Program-made: the position numbers and the translations under genes | Source: Candidatus Roizmanbacteria bacterium | GTDB lineage: Bacteria > Patescibacteriota > Microgenomatia > UBA1406 > GWC2-37-13 | Length of the DNA: 33,939 bases | Reading direction: 5' to 3' | Assembly: GCA_016206365.1 (NCBI GenBank) | Contig: JACQRR010000053.1 | Span: forward strand, 1-33,939 | In this document: in pieces, positions 1 through 9,682 of the stretch | Layout of the letters: each line of letters begins with the position of its first letter | Numbering within the stretch: the stretch's first letter is position 1 | Notes under the pieces: generated by a model | Told to the model about the DNA's origin: nothing | Database searches by the model: none | The model's input: the letters and a program-made list of their open reading frames with translations, nothing else

Positions 1-1
1 T

Positions 2-1360
2 ATGTTTGATAAACCGCTGGCCATCGTTGACGTGGAAACAACCGGGATGAGCGGCATTTACGATCGGGTGATAGAAATAGGCATAATCAGAGTAGAAAAT
101 AACGAGGTTACCGAAGAGTTGAACACGCTGGTCAATCCGCAAACTTATGTGTCTCCATTTATCGAGAGCTTCACAGGAATTAAGAAAGAAGAGTTGGAGG
201 AAGCTCCTACTTTTTCGGACCTCTCAGAACAGGTCTATAGTTTATTAAATGAGGCTATATTGGTAGCTCATAATGCTAGATTTGACTATAGTTTTATCAG
301 GCGTGAATTTAAGAGATTGGGCATTACATTTTCTTCAAAAACTCTCTGCACTGCCCAACTCTCGCGCAGACTTTTCCCAGAGCATAGGAGTCATGGTTTA
401 TCAGCGCTGATAGAACGATTTAATCTCGCCTGCGACAATCGACACAGAGCTTATAGTGACGCCCTAGTCTTATGGCAATTCATCCAAAAGTTAAAAGAAT
501 CGGTTTCTAAAAACAGATTGGCAAAAATAATCAAGATATTATTGAGATCCTCGTATAGCGGCAATGAATATATCAAGCAACAGATAGAAGAGTTGCCGGA
601 GAATACCGGCGTGTATGCTTTTTATGATAAAGACAGTGTTCCGCTCTATGTTGGCAAAAGTAAAGATATCAAGGAAAGAGTGATTTCCCATTTCACAATC
701 GACTATCAATCTTCAAGGGGATTGAGCATGATCAAAAAAATAGAAAGGATAGATCACTTTAAAACAGCTGGCGAGCTAGGCGCTTTGTTGTTGGAGTCAA
801 GATTAATCAAAGAACTTATGCCGATTTTCAATCGGCAACTGAGACGAAAAAAGGAATTTATTGCGGTTAAGAAATATATAAATAACGAGGGTTATTTTAG
901 TTTAAAATCTGAGATTTTGGATACTATAGATCTGACTAATTTAGAAGACATCTTGGGAGTATTTAAAAGTAAAAAGAGCGCAAAAGAGGCCATCTTGCAT
1001 TTGGCAAAAGAATATAAGCTTTGCTCAAAGATATTAGGCGTCGAGAGTACGAATTCGTCGTGTTTTGCTTACAAGCTAAGAAGATGCAAGGGAGCCTGCA
1101 TAGGTGAAGAGTTACCTAAAAAATATAATGCGAGATTCATCATCGCCCATTATGAGAACAAACAGTTTAGACCATGGCCTTTTTCCGGAGCTATAGAAAT
1201 ATTTGAAAAAAATGAAGAAGAGGAACTTTATGAAACATTTATGATTGATAAGTGGTGTCTTATTGATAGCGGTAACGAGCTTGATTTTGACTTGGATACC
1301 CACAAAATTATTTCCAGCTTTATTAAACACCGATCTCCTAATTACAGAGTCTTGGGTTAA
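2..1360 (+). CDS. DnaQ-type 3'-5' exonuclease fused to GIY-YIG (UvrC/Cho-like) endonuclease
   Basis: The N-terminal third is a DEDDh exonuclease: DVETTG carries D10 and E12, HNARFDYSF carries D95, and HRAYSD carries H149 and D153. From about residue 200 a GIY-YIG nuclease follows: GVY at 203-205, YVG at 216-218, R226 and the metal-binding E265 in LLLESRLIKE. The order exonuclease then UvrC-N-like nuclease is a known fusion, for example the mycobacterial DnaQ/UvrC-like proteins, and probably acts in DNA repair in the cytoplasm. The C-terminal 160 residues include a Cys pair (RRCKGAC) also seen in UvrC/Cho-like proteins. The ATG lies at base 2, so no upstream signal can be judged, but the protein starts where exonuclease homologues do. 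The next gene begins 6 bases after the stop, so the two may be co-transcribed. Domain calls are confident; the exact repair role is inferred. Confidence 0.88.
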   Translation: MFDKPLAIVDVETTGMSGIYDRVIEIGIIRVENNEVTEELNTLVNPQTYVSPFIESFTGIKKEELEEAPTFSDLSEQVYSLLNEAILVAHNARFDYSFIRREFKRLGITFSSKTLCTAQLSRRLFPEHRSHGLSALIERFNLACDNRHRAYSDALVLWQFIQKLKESVSKNRLAKIIKILLRSSYSGNEYIKQQIEELPENTGVYAFYDKDSVPLYVGKSKDIKERVISHFTIDYQSSRGLSMIKKIERIDHFKTAGELGALLLESRLIKELMPIFNRQLRRKKEFIAVKKYINNEGYFSLKSEILDTIDLTNLEDILGVFKSKKSAKEAILHLAKEYKLCSKILGVESTNSSCFAYKLRRCKGACIGEELPKKYNARFIIAHYENKQFRPWPFSGAIEIFEKNEEEELYETFMIDKWCLIDSGNELDFDLDTHKIISSFIKHRSPNYRVLG

Positions 1361-1366
1361 ATTCTC

Positions 1367-2524
1367 ATGAGAGTGTTTTATAATCTTCCTGTGAGACGTA
1401 AAGACTGGATATTAATATCATTTCTTATCATCTTTTATCTTGTAATCCTTTTTCTTTTTAAAAGAAGCATCTTTTCCTACAGATTTGATAAGAAATTAAT
1501 TGACCGATATTTCTTATCTCAAGATATACCACACGAAGTTAAGGGTAAAAGACTCTTCCTCTCAGACAATGAAATCTATATGGCTACAGGATATCTTTAT
1601 GCGAAAGGCGCCGATCCTTCGGTATATAACTTTGACCATCCTCCGCTTATTAAATATCTATTTGGTTACTCGATTCTTTTTTTGGGAAGCCCATACCCAG
1701 TCCAGGTGCTATTTGGAGTCGCAGTTTTATTGTTGACCTATTACCTTGGGTTAAGAGTTTTTCAATCTCCCGGCATTTCATTTTTTGCCTCTTTCCTACT
1801 TACGATAGATCCTCTATTTTTAGATATTTCGTCTGCCAGTCTCCTCGATCTTGGAGAGGCGGTTTTTTTATTGATGTATATGATATCGATGTTATTTTTC
1901 AAACGCAACTTTATCTTCCAAGGCATAATCTTAGGTCTATTGGCAGGAGCAAAATCATTGGTAAGCCCGTTATTTTTTGTTACAATTTTATTGTTCTACC
2001 AATGGTATAAAAAAGAGTTAAAGATTAAGGAGTACTTTCTTCATCTCGTCGTTGCATTTGTGGCCTTTTCCTTCCTCTATACAAGAACTTTCTTGGAGAG
2101 AGGTGGAGAGTTCAATATTATTTTTTTTATACTCAAAACGGTTAAATACCGCATTCAACACAATATTACTTCATTGCCCGGTTCTTCACTTTTACTTTTC
2201 TTGACGGGTTTTTTTCAAACATGGTGGGATGAAAAAGGGCTTCTAAGAGAAAAGGTCTGGACCGTGCTTTGGCCGATAAGCTTCCTAGTGATGACGATAA
2301 AAATATACACTGTCTTTCAAATAAAAAAATTGACGATAAAAGATTTATTGACGCTTACGCCCTTTTTATACCTTTTTTACTTAGGAGTGCAAGCCCCATT
2401 TGCAAGGTACTTTTTAATCATTCTTCCTTTTTCCTATCTCAGTCTATCAGAATTTATCTGGAGTAATCTTAATAAGCTAATTTTACTTAAAGCGAAGCCG
2501 GGTCAGACTCGGCGAAAGAAGTAA
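1367..2524 (+). CDS. GT39-like polytopic membrane glycosyltransferase (PMT/ArnT-type)
   Basis: This is a 385-residue, strongly hydrophobic protein. A first membrane segment (residues 14-31) is followed by an extracytoplasmic loop with SDNEIY (66-71) and HPPLIKYLFG (91-100). An acidic loop followed by HPPL is the hallmark of GT-C glycosyltransferases of the PMT/ArnT type, which move sugars from polyprenyl-phosphate carriers onto lipid or protein outside the membrane. About eight further membrane segments follow, and the tail is basic (KAKPGQTRRKK). It is shorter than typical PMT proteins, which often carry a soluble C-terminal domain, so it may be a minimal version. It starts 6 bases after the exonuclease stop and is probably in the same operon. 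The acceptor substrate cannot be told from sequence. Confidence 0.75.
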   Translation: MRVFYNLPVRRKDWILISFLIIFYLVILFLFKRSIFSYRFDKKLIDRYFLSQDIPHEVKGKRLFLSDNEIYMATGYLYAKGADPSVYNFDHPPLIKYLFGYSILFLGSPYPVQVLFGVAVLLLTYYLGLRVFQSPGISFFASFLLTIDPLFLDISSASLLDLGEAVFLLMYMISMLFFKRNFIFQGIILGLLAGAKSLVSPLFFVTILLFYQWYKKELKIKEYFLHLVVAFVAFSFLYTRTFLERGGEFNIIFFILKTVKYRIQHNITSLPGSSLLLFLTGFFQTWWDEKGLLREKVWTVLWPISFLVMTIKIYTVFQIKKLTIKDLLTLTPFLYLFYLGVQAPFARYFLIILPFSYLSLSEFIWSNLNKLILLKAKPGQTRRKK

Positions 2525-2649
2525 AACGTTGATTATACCACTCTATCAACAACTTCATGGCAGAAACAACGTCTCTATTTCTCAAGAAATCAGAGTTTAA
2601 ACTGTGAATGTTTCAATTAATCAATTAATTAATACATTCGTAACGTTAG

Positions 2650-2678
2650 TTCGATATATTATTGTAACTTGTTACAAT
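2650..2678 (+). promoter_or_regulatory. Predicted promoter with overlapping palindrome, leaderless start
   Basis: A -35-like TTCGAT (2650-2655), a 17-base spacer and TACAAT (2673-2678) place the transcription start at about 2685, the A of the ATG. A perfect inverted repeat ATTGTAAC-TT-GTTACAAT (2661-2678) covers the spacer and the -10 box, an operator-like placement. Confidence 0.5.
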
Positions 2679-2684
2679 AATAAA

Positions 2685-3575
2685 ATGACAGATGAACAAA
2701 ATAAAGATACCGCAGCCACAGATAAGCAAGAAGCGTCAACGGCAGACCAATCCTCAGATGCCCCTGATAAAGTAGATTTATCAAGCTTATCTAAAAGACC
2801 ATTAGTCGAAGAGATAGAGAGAAATAAAGATCGGTATCTTTCTCTAATCAGTGTAACTGAGGAAGAAAAGGCTAATGCTTCGGCCTGTCCTATGAAAGCA
2901 GTTGGATTTGAAAACAATCCTTATATAGCTGGTGACGAATTACAAGCAGTTTTAATTAAATTTTTACCCAGACATTTATTGGAAAATTTTCAGCATGCAA
3001 AAAAAATAGTTTATTTTAATAAAGCTCTCCGTCCAAAATCTACTGCCAAAGGAACTATAGAAGATGAAGAACTAACTCCTGAAGCAGCAGAAAGAGAATA
3101 CATAAGGACTCTGGCTATTAAAGTGCACGATGAACCCTTTATTCGTCTTTTTTCCCCCGCGGGAATGTCAAGTGAGAGAGATGTGTTAAGAATTGCTCTT
3201 GTTCAAGCAACTATACATGATATAGCTCATGGCATATGGGATTATCATTTTGATTTAGCACAATCTGATAATGAAACAGTATCCCAAGCAGCGCTTGAAT
3301 GGTTAAATGATTTACAAGAATTAGCTTACAGCGGACCTGCTGTTTCAGCTAAATCGCAGGTATATAGCGATGAATCGGCAGAAAGAGGGAAAGATTTTGG
3401 GCAGGAAGAACTGGCTGAGATGGTAAGAATGTATGTTTTTGAACATGATAGGTTTAAAAGTTCAGCTACTAATGGTTTAGGCGGGCATAACAAATATGAA
3501 TACACTCAGGCATTATTTACTCAAGGCAATTATAGAGGCCACTCTGTGTTACCAGCAGTACTTCCAGTGAGTTAG
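2685..3575 (+). CDS. Conserved-looking protein of unknown function with HDxxH-like motif
   Basis: I do not recognise this 296-residue protein. I place the start at the ATG at 2685 (MTDEQNKD) rather than the in-frame ATG at 2604. The earlier start would add a stretch unlike the polar N-terminus, and the predicted promoter lies between the two. The first 40 residues are low-complexity and polar (Thr, Asp, Ala, Ser). The middle contains ATIHDIAHGIWDYHFD, an HDxxH-like cluster that could bind metal, but a full HD-domain signature is not evident. ACPMKAVGFENNPY might be a second conserved patch. There are no membrane segments or signal peptide. It converges on the alpha-2-macroglobulin gene, with only 8 bases between the stops and no obvious terminator. 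Confidence 0.6.
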   Translation: MTDEQNKDTAATDKQEASTADQSSDAPDKVDLSSLSKRPLVEEIERNKDRYLSLISVTEEEKANASACPMKAVGFENNPYIAGDELQAVLIKFLPRHLLENFQHAKKIVYFNKALRPKSTAKGTIEDEELTPEAAEREYIRTLAIKVHDEPFIRLFSPAGMSSERDVLRIALVQATIHDIAHGIWDYHFDLAQSDNETVSQAALEWLNDLQELAYSGPAVSAKSQVYSDESAERGKDFGQEELAEMVRMYVFEHDRFKSSATNGLGGHNKYEYTQALFTQGNYRGHSVLPAVLPVS

Positions 3576-3583
3576 GTTGGCGG

Positions 3584-6500
3584 TTATTTCACCTCCAACC
3601 AGCCGCCTTCCGAATGTCCAGAAATATCAGGAATGTACATTTGGTACGCTTGAGCTGGTGGATGATGATAACGGCCGGGAGTTGTAGCTCTAACTCTGTA
3701 AGTTACTTCGTATACGCCGGGAGGCAGATAATTTGCGAACAGAGTTGTTCGATCATCATGATATTCCTTATGTCCAAAATAGAGTAGTTGATTGCCTTTT
3801 TCTTTCAAGCTTGGACTTTCTTTATTTAAGGCGCTTACATTTTTAAGGCTCTCATTTACCGATTCGAGGCCTGCTGGCAAAATATCTTCGATAACCACAA
3901 AGCGCCTCTCCTCCGGCGTAACTATAATCAGCCTTACCCACACTTCAGTATTCTCAAAAATTGTATCCATAGGTAATGTCTTCCCCTGGCTGTCTACAAA
4001 CTCTCTTACTACAACTATGCCTTGCTCCAGCGGCTTAATCTCTGAGAATGGTAGATAGTATTTAAGATTAACATCATAGTACAGGTTCCCTTGGCCGCTT
4101 TTGCTTATCTGTAATTTATTTTCTCCTCCGATATTAAGTTGAGATATCGAGATAACATATTGCTCTAATTTAAAGAGATCATCTTTTGTGAACTTTCCTT
4201 CTTTTAAGATTTTTCCATTCAATGCTAAACGATAATTTTCATCCACTCTTTGGTCTGCGCGACTCAAAAGTTGAGAAGATATTGCTTTAATTACAGCCGC
4301 AGTATCACGAGTTGATGCCCAGTGATTGTCAGTTCTTATGGACATTAAATATCGGACAACTTCAGGAATAAGTGGATTTTTTTTATCAAAGCCTACAAGA
4401 GCTTCAAGAATGCTTGCGGTTGTTGAAGTATTGCTTCCCATAAAGTAGTAATCTCTTTTTGGTTCTTCCCAATGGGTTGTGGTTGCCGTTTTCTTTGCCA
4501 AGCTTATTAATTCATTAAAGAGTCTTTTGGCCCGGTCTCCCATACCTGAAATATCTTTCATAGCTAGAACAAGATAAGCTCGCGACTCGAGGGAGAGTTC
4601 AAAGCGACGCTCAAAAAGATTGGCGGCATAAGACGACATGTTTATCCCTCTTCCTCGTAAAACATAAAGAATATACGCCTGAGTATTAAGCGACACCTCT
4701 TTTTTTCCCCGAGCCAGTTGGTTGACCAAATAAGTTTGCGCTCTTTGTAAAGTTTGGTCAGCCACGGTAAACTTATCTTTTTTTGCTTCGAACAAACCTA
4801 GAAATGCATAGGCAGTTAAGAATGGATCGCTTTCATTCTCTTGCCACCAACCCCAACCTCCATCTGGATGTTGTTGATTATTTAGTCTTTGAATGCTGTC
4901 GTTGATAACCTGTTCTAATTGTCTTGAGTCTATTAATCCATTTTTATCAATTTTGGCATTCTTCAAAATGCGCTGCACAAATACTGCAGGCATAAATCGG
5001 CTGGTTATTTGCTCCGCACAGTAATATGGATAGTCAAATAAATAAGCAAGTGCGTTAAAGCTCGCACTACCTAAAGATGGAGAAAAGACTATTGAAGTTT
5101 GTCCTTGCGTAGTATCAACCGCTTTGGGCAAAACTATTTTCTCTTGCGCGGTATCTTTTGCTTCGCCAGCAGTTGCCACTACTTCAGGAATGCTATATGA
5201 TTTTATGGGTAATGTCATTTCTAGTGCATCTCGAAGTCTCTTATCAGATCCTTCTACTGACAATTTAATTTTTGCAGATGCCGCATTCTTAGCGATAGTA
5301 GACCAGGTTATTTTTGTTTGAGCTCCATCAGCCAGAACTTGTTGTTTAGTTTTTCCATCTGTTATTTGGATACCTTCTTCCTCAATTTTTGCCGTTATGG
5401 TTTGATCCTCCCCGCTTGTATTCACAATGATTGCTCCAAGTTTTGCCTGATCGCCAACTGAAAGAAATCTAGGCAAAAACGGCCTGATAAGAACATCACG
5501 GCTGGTAATAACTTCCGATACTTTTGAACCAAAAGACGCATCTTGGGAATTAGCAATTGCGGCCAATCTCCAAGTGGTGAGATTATCGGGTAATTTTATT
5601 TCAACGCTGGCTTTTCCATCTTTATCTGTCTTAAGACTTGGATTCCAGTAGGCTGTTTCGGGAAAATCGCGCCTTGAAGTATCGCTTCCTCCATCCCCTC
5701 CTCCTCCGCTGCCGCCTTTTGCGCCTAAATCGGTATTTGCGTTTACACGATCAAGCGATATCGTTAAAAGCTGAGAAGTTTCTACCTCTAAATTCCTAGG
5801 CTGATAAAAAGTCTTATAAATATCAGGCAACTCAACTAATGATAAATCCCAAACCGCTTTATCTACCAGACCAACTGCCAGTTCCGCAGAAATTGGATGG
5901 CCAAGCAAATCTTTAGTCTCGATGGTTGCCCGAAGCGTTTCTTTAGGTTTATATCTCTTCTTATCGGTAGTGATGCGTACGTCAACTTGTTGTTTTTTGT
6001 CTGTAACCTTTATCTCTGCGTAGCCTATCTTAAATTCTGCAGGTTTTTTTACTTGATTGCCACCTCTTATAAGCACTGCACCAATAAATACATTCGGAGT
6101 ATATTTGGGAGGAATTGACATGCTAAAATTATTTGAAGTATTATCAATATCTACAACCTTGTAATCTAAAACGCTGCCTCTTTCTGCGGTTAAAAGTGTT
6201 TTGGCAGAATCTGATGCATATGGTGAGGCGACAAAGACAGAAAGGTTTTCACCCACCAAATAGTCGCGTTTATCGGTGACTACAACGATGCGATCATTAT
6301 TTTCTCTAGCCGCTGAGAAGCCTAGGCCTGAGACCCACAAGAAACTTCCACTTAGATTTTGATTGCCGTTTTTATCGCTTACTTTGCCGACCACTTTATA
6401 TGTCCCGCCCTCTGAGGGAGTAAATGAGGCTGTTGCCCTTCCTAAAGAATCAGTTGTTACTGTGGTGCTTGAAACTAATGTATCGTTTGGCTTACTCGTG

Positions 6501-9500
6501 TAATAAAATAGCCCGTCGTCAGGATTTTTTTCTCTAATTGTTTCCCAGGTTCTTTTATAAAATTCAATCGAGACAGGAGTATTAGCCACTTCTTTTCCTT
6601 TCATATCGACCGTAACAACTTCTACCCGGGATTCTTTTCCTGATTGATTAGCGTAACTTATAGGCCTCAACCCTGCATATAGACCAGCTTTATGAACAAT
6701 AAATTCATGTGATGCGGCAATCGATTGATTGCTAATATCATTGACTGTTGCCTCGATAACCATTCGCTGGCTTGTTTTTTGCTTGCTTATATCAAGTGGT
6801 ATAGTGATCTCTAGGTCGCCTTTCTCGTTTGTCTTCCCTTTTCCTTCAGTAACTTTTTCTCCTGAGAAATAACTCTGCCCTGAGTAATCCCACCAAGGCC
6901 TTGACCAATAAGAGTCTGGGTCGCCAAATTCAAAGCGCCAATCTTTATCCCATTGGATAGAGTAGTCTTGCGTTTGCAGCGTCCAGGTCAGAGGAGCGTC
7001 TGTGACTGGAGAGCCGAAATAATAGGAAGAATTTATGGCAATAGTAGCATTTTCACCTTGTAAATAGGTATCCTTTGACGGTTTGACTGTTACGGCCAAA
7101 TCGGGTCGTTTATATTCTTCTACCTGAAATTGTTGCGTGAAAGAATTTCCCTGAAATGTTGATCCGACTTGATAATATCCCAGATTTGCGTCTTTGCTTA
7201 AAATAAACTCTCCTGAAAATGAGCCAAATGTATTGATGGATAAGGATTGCATTGATACTGATTTGTTTTGAGCATCATTTATCGTTACTGAAATCTTCTC
7301 GCCAGGTCGAATATTCTCATAGTCTCCATCGTTATCTTTTCGAATGACTCCCTTAAAGTAGACTTTTTGGCCCGGCCTATAGATGGGCCGATCTAACGTG
7401 AGAAAAAGCTTATAATTTTCTTTTATGTCATACTCTTTGTATTCATCGGGATTGTAGTAGGACGGAAGGCCAAAATCAGATCGATCAATCCCTTGACTCC
7501 AGATATCTGCCGCTATAACTATATCGTCATCTTTTTGGCCAAAGACAAAAAGATTATTTTTTTGAAATAAGTCGACGTCCTTCATAAATACGCCGTCATT
7601 ATTTGTATTCCCTTGAGTAAGCATCTTTCCCGAACTATCCGTTAACTGAATATTCATGTTTGAAATTACATCGTTTGAAGACTGATCTACAGCCCAAGTG
7701 AAAATTTGTTTGGCGCTTTTTTTTACTGTCAAAGTCGATTTGCTTACGATCATGATCATGTTATCATGCGCTCCTTGTGGTATACGCAGATCAAGAAAGT
7801 AAAATCCTGCCGGCAATTTATCGCCGCTATTTGTGGTAACTTTTGTAACTACATGCACAGGGGTGTTTAAGTCTGCTCCATAAGTTTCACCCCAGCTTCG
7901 AATCTTTTCGAGTCTGCCCGCGTCGTAACTCTGCCAATTTTGGCAACCATAATTATTGTTACCGCATTGATTTTCATACCTTCTTCTGTAAAGATCGAGA
8001 AACTCCTCCTTTTTTAATTTGTAGAGAGAGAAGTCAACTCTGTTTGCATTGACAACCTGGGCAACGATGCGGGGGACGACGTTCTGATTAAACGACCCAA
8101 AATAAGTATCTTGAGGGAAAATATTAACCGATGGTTTGTAGGGAGCCGTAGTGAAGGAAAAAGTATATGATGCGTCTAAAGGCACTCCATACTGATCTTT
8201 AACGGCGTGTCCTATCGTGATCGTATAAGTTTTAGATCTTCCCAGATATGTTCCAATTGATAAAGTGTTCGTGTTTTCATAACTTGAAAAATAAAAATTA
8301 GGTTTTGTCTCCGGCTGCGGATCGATCAAAACATTATTTTCAAATGATTCCTCATCCATGGGAGTTCTAAAAACGACTCGGACGCTATGTTCTTCTGAAA
8401 TATTTCTATCTCCATTTTTTGGTGTCGAAGAGACAACCTGAGGTTTTGGAGCAACAGTAAAACTCCAAGTATAACCTGTTTCCATTCCGTTTGGCCCGTC
8501 TGCGCTTTGGACTCCTTGATCAAGCTGTACTCGATAGGATTTTTCTCTCAAAAGAGATGAGGAGGGGTAAAATCCAAAGATCCTTCCGTTTAGCGCAACA
8601 CGGCCGGGTACTCGATTTCCTGAAGCGTCAAGAAGATGGAACTTTTCGATAATTGAGCTTTCATTGACATTTTGGTTAAATATAGCAGAGACAGAGGCCG
8701 TGGGAGAAGCAAACTGCTCATTTTGTAAGGGGCTTACAGCTTCGACATGGGGTCGTTCGCTCGAGAACTCCCAACGATATACATTTTGTAATTTTCCCCC
8801 ATCTTGAGACTGAAGTTCTGGTAGGCTGACGCTATAGGTCGTAGCCTTTTTAAAGGGTTCTGATGGACGGTATTGATAGGCAGTCGTCCCCAGCCATCTA
8901 CCTTCGCCTTCGATCTCTGGATTAAGGCTAAATGCTGGTTTTTTAATTGCGCTATTTGTAGCGGTGGTCAAAGCAATCATCGGGCGATCGAAAACTACCG
9001 TAATAGGAGTGAAGTCTTCCAGCGCTTCATTTTGAGGCGAAGCCAGTACTACCTTTGGATTTCCCAGCGTTTCAAAAGTGATCGTTTTATTACCAATGAG
9101 CGGTACAAAAAAATTTGACAAAACTACTCCTCTAAACGAGATTTTATAGCTGCTTGCTCTACCAAGATTATTTTTGGGAGTAAATACAAGTTTTTGATTG
9201 CCTTCCCAGCTAAAATTGCCAGAAATATTGGGTTTGATGTCAAGGCTGCGTTCAGCTAAGGATTTTATAACGCCTTTGTTAAAGATAATCTCTATTTTTG
9301 AGTCTAATGGCGCTTCAGAGCTCATATTACCTGGGAAAGTTGTTATTATTCTAGGAGGCGTAAAAAGAGGACCAAACTTAATCAATAAAAAAAGTCCAAC
9401 AATGACAACCACTGGTTTTTTAACCATCTGCCAGCGTTTTGGCTTGTCCGCTTGTTTAAACTCTTGCTGCCAACTGAGAAAACGTGTACTCAACTTTGTA

Positions 9501-9613
9501 TAGTTTTCTTTCGTATGATGATGTAGGATAGGAAGATTAGCTTCCAGGTATTGTTTTAATCTAGCGATATTTTCTTGTATAGCGGTAAAAAAATTCTTAA
9601 GATACTTACTCAT
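3584..9613 (-). CDS. Bacterial alpha-2-macroglobulin family protein with intact thioester motif
   Basis: This 2009-residue protein has a short cytoplasmic region and one membrane anchor at about residues 66-84 (KPVVVIVGLFLLIKFGPLF), then repeated Ig-like domains outside the membrane. YKLFLTLDRPIYRPGQ at about residues 735-750 is the MG2-type signature of the family. YCAEQ supplies the CxEQ thioester motif (Cys1532, Gln1535), so the protein should trap attacking proteases covalently, as in thioester-bearing relatives such as E. coli YfhM. A Gly-rich stretch (GGSGGGGDGG, around 1299) marks a flexible linker. It lies 69 bases downstream of pbpC on the same strand. That neighbourhood is the classical one: PBP1C repairs the wall while the macroglobulin guards the periplasm or cell surface. 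A separate promoter sits in the gap. Confidence 0.95.
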   Translation of the reverse strand: MSKYLKNFFTAIQENIARLKQYLEANLPILHHHTKENYTKLSTRFLSWQQEFKQADKPKRWQMVKKPVVVIVGLFLLIKFGPLFTPPRIITTFPGNMSSEAPLDSKIEIIFNKGVIKSLAERSLDIKPNISGNFSWEGNQKLVFTPKNNLGRASSYKISFRGVVLSNFFVPLIGNKTITFETLGNPKVVLASPQNEALEDFTPITVVFDRPMIALTTATNSAIKKPAFSLNPEIEGEGRWLGTTAYQYRPSEPFKKATTYSVSLPELQSQDGGKLQNVYRWEFSSERPHVEAVSPLQNEQFASPTASVSAIFNQNVNESSIIEKFHLLDASGNRVPGRVALNGRIFGFYPSSSLLREKSYRVQLDQGVQSADGPNGMETGYTWSFTVAPKPQVVSSTPKNGDRNISEEHSVRVVFRTPMDEESFENNVLIDPQPETKPNFYFSSYENTNTLSIGTYLGRSKTYTITIGHAVKDQYGVPLDASYTFSFTTAPYKPSVNIFPQDTYFGSFNQNVVPRIVAQVVNANRVDFSLYKLKKEEFLDLYRRRYENQCGNNNYGCQNWQSYDAGRLEKIRSWGETYGADLNTPVHVVTKVTTNSGDKLPAGFYFLDLRIPQGAHDNMIMIVSKSTLTVKKSAKQIFTWAVDQSSNDVISNMNIQLTDSSGKMLTQGNTNNDGVFMKDVDLFQKNNLFVFGQKDDDIVIAADIWSQGIDRSDFGLPSYYNPDEYKEYDIKENYKLFLTLDRPIYRPGQKVYFKGVIRKDNDGDYENIRPGEKISVTINDAQNKSVSMQSLSINTFGSFSGEFILSKDANLGYYQVGSTFQGNSFTQQFQVEEYKRPDLAVTVKPSKDTYLQGENATIAINSSYYFGSPVTDAPLTWTLQTQDYSIQWDKDWRFEFGDPDSYWSRPWWDYSGQSYFSGEKVTEGKGKTNEKGDLEITIPLDISKQKTSQRMVIEATVNDISNQSIAASHEFIVHKAGLYAGLRPISYANQSGKESRVEVVTVDMKGKEVANTPVSIEFYKRTWETIREKNPDDGLFYYTSKPNDTLVSSTTVTTDSLGRATASFTPSEGGTYKVVGKVSDKNGNQNLSGSFLWVSGLGFSAARENNDRIVVVTDKRDYLVGENLSVFVASPYASDSAKTLLTAERGSVLDYKVVDIDNTSNNFSMSIPPKYTPNVFIGAVLIRGGNQVKKPAEFKIGYAEIKVTDKKQQVDVRITTDKKRYKPKETLRATIETKDLLGHPISAELAVGLVDKAVWDLSLVELPDIYKTFYQPRNLEVETSQLLTISLDRVNANTDLGAKGGSGGGGDGGSDTSRRDFPETAYWNPSLKTDKDGKASVEIKLPDNLTTWRLAAIANSQDASFGSKVSEVITSRDVLIRPFLPRFLSVGDQAKLGAIIVNTSGEDQTITAKIEEEGIQITDGKTKQQVLADGAQTKITWSTIAKNAASAKIKLSVEGSDKRLRDALEMTLPIKSYSIPEVVATAGEAKDTAQEKIVLPKAVDTTQGQTSIVFSPSLGSASFNALAYLFDYPYYCAEQITSRFMPAVFVQRILKNAKIDKNGLIDSRQLEQVINDSIQRLNNQQHPDGGWGWWQENESDPFLTAYAFLGLFEAKKDKFTVADQTLQRAQTYLVNQLARGKKEVSLNTQAYILYVLRGRGINMSSYAANLFERRFELSLESRAYLVLAMKDISGMGDRAKRLFNELISLAKKTATTTHWEEPKRDYYFMGSNTSTTASILEALVGFDKKNPLIPEVVRYLMSIRTDNHWASTRDTAAVIKAISSQLLSRADQRVDENYRLALNGKILKEGKFTKDDLFKLEQYVISISQLNIGGENKLQISKSGQGNLYYDVNLKYYLPFSEIKPLEQGIVVVREFVDSQGKTLPMDTIFENTEVWVRLIIVTPEERRFVVIEDILPAGLESVNESLKNVSALNKESPSLKEKGNQLLYFGHKEYHDDRTTLFANYLPPGVYEVTYRVRATTPGRYHHPPAQAYQMYIPDISGHSEGGWLEVK

Positions 9614-9653
9614 TTATATATTTTTTTTAAACCAAATTATTGCCACTGCTTTT

Positions 9654-9682
9654 ATTAGAGCATAATTGGATAACCCTGTCAA
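9654..9682 (-). promoter_or_regulatory. Predicted sigma70-type promoter for the alpha-2-macroglobulin gene
   Basis: Read on the minus strand, TTGACA (9682-9677), 17 bases, then TCTAAT (9659-9654). The -35 box abuts the pbpC stop codon. The predicted start leaves about 34 bases of leader, longer than at other genes here, and no clear Shine-Dalgarno site is seen. Confidence 0.5.

Noticed and set aside
2604..2684. Longer start for the unknown gene at 2685 (ATG at 2604)
   Set aside because: It would translate through the predicted promoter and palindrome and adds a stretch unlike the polar N-terminus that follows; the promoter geometry supports 2685.
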